From: Bacillota bacterium
Lineage (GTDB): Bacteria > Bacillota > Clostridia > Lachnospirales > Lachnospiraceae
Assembly (NCBI GenBank): GCA_017861355.1
Contig: JAGFXQ010000085.1
Location: 1-11,627 of the forward strand
DNA length: 11,627 nt
Direction of reading: 5' to 3'
Shown: in pieces, positions 1 to 5,537 of the stretch
How the letters are laid out: every line of letters starts with the position of its first letter
Position numbering within the stretch: the stretch's first letter is position 1
Made by a program: the position numbers and the translations under genes
Notes under the pieces: generated by a model
The model's input: the letters and a program-made list of their open reading frames with translations, nothing else
What the model was told of the DNA's origin: nothing
Databases searched by the model: none

Positions 1-1119
1 TATAGCAGCATCTCTACCTTTTAAGTACTGATAACCCGCATTATCAGCTGGGCATATTGCTACTACAGCGCAGGAACTAGAAAAGCAATCAATAATTTTT
101 GTTGAAAATGAATATTTTGTTATCCATCGGTTCTTCAGGTCAAAGGCTTCTACATGTAATGCAATGTCAGCATTCTGATATATTTCCTTAAGTTTCTCGG
201 CATCTGCAGGTGGCATTAAGAGGGAGTTTTTGCCGTCACTTAACTGCTTTCTTCGCCTTTTTGATATCCAATCTTTCGTATATATTTGTAGCACCATCTG
301 GATTTCATTTTTATTTATCTTCTCTAAAGCATCTTTAATTCGAATTAAGGTTTTCCATCGGTTGCAATATAATTTCCCGGCATAAACCAACCTAATTGGT
401 GAATGCACTTCTTTTTGCAGAAATTCATCAGCAAAATCACCACATTTCATTAATAGATCCGTATCAATATGAAATTGCTGCCTGTATAAATTAGCCTGCT
501 TCTCAGAGAGCATATAATATTTACTGTAACATGGTATGGTCTTTCGTAAATCCTTCCTGAGGCATAATCTTCTCAACCAGTATATTGGTGAAAATCGAAG
601 CTGTAATAAGGTATATTCATCATCTCCGGTAAAAGCAATCATAGGGCAATTCGTTAATCCGGATATCAATCTCTCGAATCTTAGCATTTTTCTACTTGCA
701 AGGCGCACACTGAAGATAATATCGGGATTAAAATCAGTAATAAATTGATTTATTTCATCAACATTATAATCACCGGACAACCAGATCCAGTCACGAATCA
801 GTCGGATTGTCTCTGTCACAATACGCTTCATAAAAAAATAGAAGGCTTTGTTCTCCTGTTCCGGGAACGAATCCTCCTGAGGTATGCAATCCAGATTGCA
901 TTCAAAGCTTCTACCTGCTCTATGCTTGGTAACTATACTCATAAACATCATTTTATCGGTAATCTGATAATATTTTCTGCAACATTTATTATCCGGAATA
1001 CCCGGAGCCAAGTAAATATTGGCAAACTCCGCAGGAAATCCTTCGAACCAGTTAGTCATGACATTGTTGGTATGGAATTTATCATTCCATAAATCATCGG
1101 TTAATAATAATATTCTCAT
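1..1119 (-). CDS. glycosyltransferase of a glycan operon, C-terminus cut by window edge
   Basis: Open frame of 373 codons from an ATG, with no stop before the left edge, so the 3' end is missing. AAAGGG (1128-1133) lies about 8 bases before the ATG. The N-terminus (MRILLLTDD) looks like the first Rossmann strand of a GT-B glycosyltransferase. The recognisable part is the C-terminal half: LVYAGKLYCNRW near residue 245-256 resembles the strand that opens the donor-binding domain of GT4-like enzymes. A stretch around Glu324 (LHVEAFD, then SFSTKIIDCFSS) resembles the region of such enzymes that contacts the nucleotide sugar. No signal peptide or membrane segment is seen, so it is probably cytosolic at the membrane face. 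It follows the phosphoglycosyltransferase fusion by 166 bases, which suggests a later sugar addition on the same lipid-linked glycan. The gene looks AT-rich, as glycan loci often do. Donor and acceptor sugars cannot be told. The glycosyltransferase call is fairly sure; the exact family is not. Confidence 0.72.
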   Translation of the reverse strand, partial: MRILLLTDDLWNDKFHTNNVMTNWFEGFPAEFANIYLAPGIPDNKCCRKYYQITDKMMFMSIVTKHRAGRSFECNLDCIPQEDSFPEQENKAFYFFMKRIVTETIRLIRDWIWLSGDYNVDEINQFITDFNPDIIFSVRLASRKMLRFERLISGLTNCPMIAFTGDDEYTLLQLRFSPIYWLRRLCLRKDLRKTIPCYSKYYMLSEKQANLYRQQFHIDTDLLMKCGDFADEFLQKEVHSPIRLVYAGKLYCNRWKTLIRIKDALEKINKNEIQMVLQIYTKDWISKRRRKQLSDGKNSLLMPPADAEKLKEIYQNADIALHVEAFDLKNRWITKYSFSTKIIDCFSSSCAVVAICPADNAGYQYLKGRDAAI

Positions 1120-1285
1120 CACACCTACCCTTTCTATCGTAAATTTACATCCTTACCTAGATAAGTTGATTTTTAATGAAGTAAATTTTGATATTCTTTT
1201 TATATTATTTCATGCGAATATATCCCTCACTGGAATATATCAGTACTGAATTATTGTCATTATTCCATTGCCAACAGATCTATAT

Positions 1286-3031
1286 CTATTTAGATACATA
1301 CTCTACAATTTTCTTGCAAATAACCTTTTCATCATATTTTCTAAGATCATTCTGGGTATATTCATTGAAGGTTTTTTCAGTTAAAACCTGTGTGATTCTG
1401 TTTGCCATACTTAAGCTATCCCCAACATCTACCAGATACCCATTAAGCCCATCTTCAATTATCGGTTCGTGCCCCCTGTTTCTTGTGGCGACAACAGGTA
1501 GCCCCGATGCCAAAGCCTCAACTATATTAAGCGCCAAGCCTTCTCTTATGCTTGTTGCTGTACAGACATCTGCTGCGGCATAAAGAATCTCTTTATCATC
1601 TCTCCACCCGAGGAAGCAAACATGATCAAGAACACCAATTTCACCTGCATATTCTTGAAATTTACCATCGTTATGATCTATACCAGCAAGTAGTAAGTAA
1701 GTATTTGGATGATTAACCAGCAATAATTTTAGAGTATCGAGTAACATCCCCTGATTTTTATTTGGTATCAATTCGGCCAGATATACCATAACCCAAGCAT
1801 CTTGTGGTATATTAAGTTCATCTCTGCACCTAGCCCTGATTTCGGCTCTATTAATACTAGAAAACCGTTCTAAATCTATTCCCATCCCATTCAGTTGATA
1901 TACACATTTACATTTCAAATGATTCTTAGCATTATGATAATCTTCACCATTAATAGTTATTATGGCATCCGTCCACTTTGCGAGTAGCCATTCGACGGGA
2001 TAATATATAAGCCAGTTAATTAACGGTGCACCAGAGTAAAAGTGAAATCCGTGTACAAAATAAACCACTTTTGTACCTTTTGTCCTTGCCGCAGCTGCTG
2101 CTAAGCGAGCTATCATTCCCCCAACCGGTGTGTGACAATATACCACATTATAGTGGTTTTCTTTTATAATCTTCGTTAACTCGAGAACTCCAAGCAAAGT
2201 CTTTATAGTAAACGGCGATCTCTTCCATGAAGTATGAAATTGCTTATCACAATATGGCACTACTTCCGAACCTGAACAAGCGACATCAACAATCCAGCCC
2301 TCTTCTTTAAACTTCTTTATGGATGGAACATGAAATTTTAGTATGTGTTCTTTTGCCACATTTGCAACAAACAGTATTCTTTTCTTCTCTTTAACTCCGG
2401 TCCCACCTTCCACAACACCCACATGTCGAAAAACCTTAACAATGGTCCCGAAGAAACACTTACAATCCATTAAGAAGCCCTGTTTCTGGACATATTCTCC
2501 ATCCTGCTTTGCTTTATCTGGTATCTCCAACTCGTCACGACCATTAATCTGAGCCCATCCGGTGAGTCCCGGTTTTACATCATTGACACCATACTTATCA
2601 CGCTCTTCAATTAAATCATACTGATTCCACAACGCCGGGCGAGGTCCAATGATACTCATATCACCCCTCAAGATGTTAAACAGCTGTGGCAGCTCATCCA
2701 GGCTATATTTTCGTAGAAACTTCCCGCATTTCAGTATATACTGTTCCGGATTCTCAAGTTGATGTGTTGGCACATCATGTGGCGTACTCATCTTCATTGA
2801 TCTGAATTTCAACATAATAAAATAACCCTTTTGTATGCTGATTCTCTTCTGTTTAAACACAGCAGGACCGGGATCTTCCTTTTTTATAATCAATGCAATA
2901 ATCAGCATCGGGATAGCCAGCATCACGATTCCTATCACAGAGAGCACTATATCAATTAATCGTTTAATATGGGATATATACAAGCCACTAAATCTTCTAA
3001 TCGAATGCGAAGCAACCATTAGATAGTTCAT
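1286..3031 (-). CDS. fused monotopic phosphoglycosyltransferase (PglC/EpsL type) and GT4 glycosyltransferase (EpsD/PglA type)
   Basis: One uninterrupted 581-residue protein with two enzymes. Residues 1-213 form a bacterial sugar transferase: a single hydrophobic re-entrant segment (about 27-50), KFRSMK, the catalytic Asp112-Glu113 dyad in SLDELPQ, then GDMSIIGPRP and KPGLTGWAQINGRDE. This family transfers a phosphosugar from a UDP-sugar to undecaprenyl phosphate. It lacks the extra N-terminal membrane helices of WbaP-like enzymes. Residues 214-581 form a complete GT-B, GT4-like enzyme: RILFVAN, VHGFHFYSGAP, and an E-x7-E motif at Glu497 and Glu505 followed by ALASGLPVVAT. It would add the second sugar to the lipid-linked product. 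Almost no linker separates the halves (VEGGTGV then KEKKRILF). Each is usually a separate gene. AGGTG lies only about 4 bases before the ATG; a second Met at residue 5 is less well placed. It follows the acetyltransferase by 67 bases with no terminator between. Sugar identities are inferred only. Confidence 0.93.
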   Translation of the reverse strand: MNYLMVASHSIRRFSGLYISHIKRLIDIVLSVIGIVMLAIPMLIIALIIKKEDPGPAVFKQKRISIQKGYFIMLKFRSMKMSTPHDVPTHQLENPEQYILKCGKFLRKYSLDELPQLFNILRGDMSIIGPRPALWNQYDLIEERDKYGVNDVKPGLTGWAQINGRDELEIPDKAKQDGEYVQKQGFLMDCKCFFGTIVKVFRHVGVVEGGTGVKEKKRILFVANVAKEHILKFHVPSIKKFKEEGWIVDVACSGSEVVPYCDKQFHTSWKRSPFTIKTLLGVLELTKIIKENHYNVVYCHTPVGGMIARLAAAAARTKGTKVVYFVHGFHFYSGAPLINWLIYYPVEWLLAKWTDAIITINGEDYHNAKNHLKCKCVYQLNGMGIDLERFSSINRAEIRARCRDELNIPQDAWVMVYLAELIPNKNQGMLLDTLKLLLVNHPNTYLLLAGIDHNDGKFQEYAGEIGVLDHVCFLGWRDDKEILYAAADVCTATSIREGLALNIVEALASGLPVVATRNRGHEPIIEDGLNGYLVDVGDSLSMANRITQVLTEKTFNEYTQNDLRKYDEKVICKKIVEYVSK

Positions 3032-3098
3032 ATAACACCTTATTCTTGTATCTAGAGATCATTAACATCTTATGATTTTCGCAGTAATTAGTTCCTCC

Positions 3099-3725
3099 CT
3101 AGCTTTTTATTTTCCGGGCAGGAACGCCAACATAGGTGCCTTTCTCTGTGATGTTATTTATTACGACAGCACCAGCTCCGATGATGCAATGATCTGTTAT
3201 TGTGATGCGGTTGATCACAGTAGCCCCAATACAAATCCACGTGTCATCACCGATTTTCACTTCTCCGGCCATATGTACCCCCGGTGAGATATGGGCAAAG
3301 TCTCCTATCATATTATCGTGGTCTACAGATGAACTCGTATTTATAATAACGCCTTTTCCGATCGTACTATTACAAATGATTACGGCTCCGGCCATAACGA
3401 TTGAACCAGCACCCAGCTTCACATTCTCGCCAATCAATGCACTGGGATGAATTAAAACCGGAATGCTGGCATTCTCCACTTCCAGTTGGAGTAATAGTTT
3501 TTCCCTAATTTCATTATCTCCGATGGCAACGAACATATCATATTCATCCTTATAATGATGGACCTCATTGAATCTACCAATGATTCTAAAATCCTTCTTA
3601 TCTTGTGTCTCCGAATCATTTAGAAAAGCGATCTGACGCCATCTCTTCATATTGGCTGCAACATAAGCTGCCGCTCGCCCGTGTCCACCTGCACCAAGAA
3701 TTAGGAGTTTATCCTTATATGCCAT
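3099..3725 (-). CDS. NeuD/PglD/EpsM-family sugar O- or N-acetyltransferase
   Basis: A 208-residue protein, normal length for the family. Residues 5-100 form a small Rossmann-like domain opening with LLILGAGGHGRAAA, which binds the UDP-sugar in PglD. From about residue 95 the chain has hexapeptide repeats of a left-handed beta-helix (IGENVKLGAGSIVMAGAVI, IGKGVIINTSSSVDHD and so on), ending GVPARKI. His136 in SSVDHDN corresponds to the catalytic base of PglD. These enzymes use acetyl-CoA; PglD makes UDP-N,N'-diacetylbacillosamine, NeuD acetylates sialic acid. Because a PglC-like transferase is encoded next, the bacillosamine-type role is favoured, but the aminotransferase and dehydratase it would need are not in the window. 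A good AAGGAG ribosome site lies about 9 bases before the ATG. It is the first gene of the leftward operon, since terminators close the unit to its right. Cytosolic, probably trimeric by family analogy. Confidence 0.92.
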   Translation of the reverse strand: MAYKDKLLILGAGGHGRAAAYVAANMKRWRQIAFLNDSETQDKKDFRIIGRFNEVHHYKDEYDMFVAIGDNEIREKLLLQLEVENASIPVLIHPSALIGENVKLGAGSIVMAGAVIICNSTIGKGVIINTSSSVDHDNMIGDFAHISPGVHMAGEVKIGDDTWICIGATVINRITITDHCIIGAGAVVINNITEKGTYVGVPARKIKS

Positions 3726-3787
3726 AAGCTAATACTCTCCTTACTATTTTGAAGTTCGATGTTGTATAATGTAATTAATTTACTATT

Positions 3788-3818
3788 ATTATATTTTGCA
3801 GATGTAGATAAGTGACAA
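3788..3818 (-). promoter_or_regulatory. candidate promoter of the glycan operon
   Basis: On the minus strand a TATAAT (3788-3793) follows TTGTCA (3813-3818). The hexamers match sigma-A consensus well (6/6 and 5/6), but the 19-base spacer is longer than the ideal 17. The predicted leader to the acetyltransferase ATG is about 55 bases. The position fits, lying between the terminator at 3855-3889 and the first operon gene. Confidence 0.42.
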
Positions 3819-3854
3819 GACATTGTTTGCCTAACCCACGTCCCTATATTTCAT

Positions 3855-3889
3855 AAAAAGCAGCCAGTATCACTATGATACTGACTGCT
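3855..3889 (-). terminator. Rho-independent terminator after the DUF2200 gene
   Basis: Fourteen-base arms (3859-3872 and 3876-3889) with a 3-base loop form a near-perfect hairpin, with one C·A mismatch on the plus strand that becomes a U·G wobble on the minus strand. On the minus strand it is followed by TTTTT (3859-3855). Together these mark a minus-strand terminator. It sits about 95 bases after the DUF2200 stop codon and insulates the glycan operon. Confidence 0.85.
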
Positions 3890-3983
3890 CTGATTTGGTG
3901 GTATATATAAGAGGAACCCTGTCATTTTTCTTATCTTCTGTAGGATACCATTGTATCATAAAGGTATCAATTAACTATGATTG

Positions 3984-4340
3984 CTAAGCCTGCTCCCTTA
4001 ATATCTTCTTCATCGCTTTCCCCTTTGCCAACTCATCTATTAGTTTATCTAGATATCGGATTTGTCTCATTAAATCATCTTCAATTTCTTCCACCCGGTA
4101 TCCGCAGATCATTCCTTTGATGAGTACAACATTCGGATTAATCTGTGGTGCTTGTTGAAAGAAAGTTTCCATGTCAACTTGATTTGTTATTTGCTCTTGC
4201 AGTGACTGCTCATCATAGCCGGTTAGCCAATAAATAATCTCGTCTACTTCTATTTTTGATCTTCCTTTTCTCTCTGCTTTCTTAACCAGAAGAGGATAAA
4301 CACTTGAAAAGGACATTGAAAATATACGTGGTTTCTCCAT
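3984..4340 (-). CDS. DUF2200 family protein of unknown function
   Basis: A 118-residue protein that I recognise as DUF2200 from the near-invariant stretches RIFSMSFSSVYPLLVKKAERKGR, KIEVDEIIYWLTGYDE, FFQQAPQINPN, YRVEEIEDDLM and IRYLDKLIDELAKGKAM. The family occurs in many bacteria; no biochemical function is known to me. No signal peptide, membrane segment or catalytic motif is apparent, so it is presumably a small cytosolic, mostly helical protein. The frame stays open upstream to a GTG at 4382, but that has no ribosome site. AAAGGAGAG (4349-4357) sits about 8 bases before the ATG at 4340, and this start places the conserved RIFSMSF near residue 4-10, as in the family. It follows the GNAT gene by about 119 bases with no terminator seen between, so co-transcription is possible but no functional link is evident. 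Confidence 0.9.
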   Translation of the reverse strand: MEKPRIFSMSFSSVYPLLVKKAERKGRSKIEVDEIIYWLTGYDEQSLQEQITNQVDMETFFQQAPQINPNVVLIKGMICGYRVEEIEDDLMRQIRYLDKLIDELAKGKAMKKILREQA

Positions 4341-4348
4341 TTTATAAC

Positions 4349-4357
4349 TCTCCTTTG
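4349..4357 (-). promoter_or_regulatory. ribosome binding site that fixes the DUF2200 start
   Basis: AAAGGAGAG on the minus strand, with about 8 bases to the ATG at 4340. It lies inside the longer frame that begins with GTG at 4382. It therefore argues for the shorter 118-residue product. Confidence 0.8.
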
Positions 4358-4459
4358 CTTCTATTGTTTTATTCATTTCCACTCATTTATTTATGGGCCT
4401 TTGCATAACCAAAATTTCATTTTTCCATACTTATCATTCTCACAAGATATTCTTATAAA

Positions 4460-5335
4460 TTAAATATTGTAACACACCATAACAGCCTTTTCTACAAAGC
4501 CTTCACTTAGGTATAACTTCTCCGCATTTAAATTCTCTGCATTTACCGATAGCGACGTGTTTTCATAGCCGTTTTCCCAACCAAATTCAATCGCAGCCCT
4601 GATTAAATTTCTACCAAGTTTTTTTCCTCTATACTCCGGAAGAATAGCAACTGAGCTGATAAAAGCAAATTTTATACCATCGGACTCATCTATACCTACA
4701 CTTAAGGTTCCGATTGCCTTATCCTTATCCCATAGGATCATCATTCCACCTTTTATAAGCTCATCATCGTGTAGCCTGTCCCTGACTGTATCCGGGGTAC
4801 AATGTACATGCCCAGCCAAATTGGCAAAGCATTCATTTATAATATCACACCAAACCACTTCATCAATACCTTCTTTAAAAGGTCTCAATTGAATATCTCC
4901 CGGAAAAATTGCTTTTATCGGTTTTTTCTGATACCTCTGCATATAGTATGAATATCGTGTGATTTTGAAGCCGAGTGTTTTGAGTATTTCTCCGGTTTCA
5001 AATTTATCTTTGGGTAAAAATAAATATGCTGTTTCACAATTTGTAAGGTGATCTTTTACAGCGTTTAGTAGCATTTCATATACTTCCATATCATTTATAA
5101 CGGAATGAAATATTCGAAATCTGGCTTTTCCTGCGGCTCGAAATGCTGATGTCAGAATTACCGATACTACGCCAATTATTTTCCCCTCATCGCTTAATAA
5201 TAAATAAGTAGGGTTATCATCATTTGCAATAAATTTTTCATCCGGTAGAAAGCTGTCATCATGCTCACTGCCATATTTATTACAATACTCAATGAATTCA
5301 TTAAATTTCTTACTGTTTAGTTCTTGTATTTTCAT
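4460..5335 (-). CDS. tandem GNAT-family N-acetyltransferase
   Basis: A 291-residue protein of two GNAT-like halves. The C-terminal half (about 147-291) is a clear acyl-CoA-dependent acetyltransferase: a beta-strand with VAILPEYRGKKLGRNLI carries the acetyl-CoA pyrophosphate-binding motif (Arg236-Gly237-Lys-Lys-Leu-Gly241), followed by LSVNAENLNAEKLYLSEGF, the typical motif B. The N-terminal half (about 1-135) has a GNAT-like order (LLSDEGKIIGVVSV, then a LYLP-type strand and ILKTLGFKITR) but lacks the R/Q-x-x-G-x-G/A loop, so it is probably catalytically dead and structural. Members act on amines of small molecules, antibiotics or proteins; nothing identifies the substrate here. AGGGAG precedes the ATG by about 9 bases. 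It stands between terminators of neighbouring units and probably has its own promoter. The family call is sure; the role is unknown. Confidence 0.88.
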   Translation of the reverse strand: MKIQELNSKKFNEFIEYCNKYGSEHDDSFLPDEKFIANDDNPTYLLLSDEGKIIGVVSVILTSAFRAAGKARFRIFHSVINDMEVYEMLLNAVKDHLTNCETAYLFLPKDKFETGEILKTLGFKITRYSYYMQRYQKKPIKAIFPGDIQLRPFKEGIDEVVWCDIINECFANLAGHVHCTPDTVRDRLHDDELIKGGMMILWDKDKAIGTLSVGIDESDGIKFAFISSVAILPEYRGKKLGRNLIRAAIEFGWENGYENTSLSVNAENLNAEKLYLSEGFVEKAVMVCYNI

Positions 5336-5359
5336 AAACTTCTACTCCCTATAATCACA

Positions 5360-5365
5360 ATTATA
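5360..5365 (-). promoter_or_regulatory. candidate -10 element for the GNAT gene
   Basis: TATAAT on the minus strand 24 bases before the ATG, giving a leader of about 17 bases that contains the ribosome site. No convincing -35 hexamer lies at 16-18 bases upstream, so the promoter may depend on an activator or be elsewhere. Confidence 0.35.
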
Positions 5366-5440
5366 CAATAAAATCAATCACATTAATCTCAGATTATCCT
5401 ATCATAATTCCTGTTAACTATCCACCGATTTCCATTTTGA

Positions 5441-5454
5441 TGTATTTCAATACA
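5441..5454. repeat. 14-bp palindrome upstream of the GNAT gene
   Basis: TGTATT and AATACA are perfect 6-base inverted arms around a 2-base centre. It lies in the spacer between the GGDEF-EAL terminator and the GNAT promoter region. The form suits a dimeric repressor or activator site, but I cannot assign a regulator. Confidence 0.35.
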
Positions 5455-5487
5455 ACTTCACAATTTTGTGCGTTTGACTACTTAGAG

Positions 5488-5533
5488 AAAAAGCTTTCCA
5501 CCGGAAGTTATCCCACTTCAGTTGGAAAGCTTT
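5488..5533 (-). terminator. Rho-independent terminator after the GGDEF-EAL gene
   Basis: Arms 5490-5508 and 5515-5533 pair over 19 positions with two mismatches, including an unbroken 11-base AAAGCTTTCCA stem, around a 6-base loop. On the minus strand the stem runs into TTTTT (5492-5488). It starts 5 bases after the stop codon. The outer stem is partly symmetric, but the T-tract marks minus-strand use. Confidence 0.88.
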
Positions 5534-5537
5534 CGGC

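Noticed and set aside
536..1583. Several overlapping plus-strand open frames of 70-131 codons
   Set aside because: They run antisense to the glycosyltransferase genes, overlap one another, lack ribosome sites and show no recognisable domain. The minus-strand products have clear family motifs.
2372..2400. Possible frameshift artefact joining two separate genes at the fusion point
   Set aside because: The frame continues cleanly, both domain ends are complete, and no start codon with a ribosome site for a separate second gene is present at the junction.
3726..3850. A c-di-GMP riboswitch or other structured leader before the glycan operon
   Set aside because: The c-di-GMP gene nearby made this attractive, but the leader is AT-rich with no aptamer-like conserved core and no terminator/antiterminator pair before the ATG.
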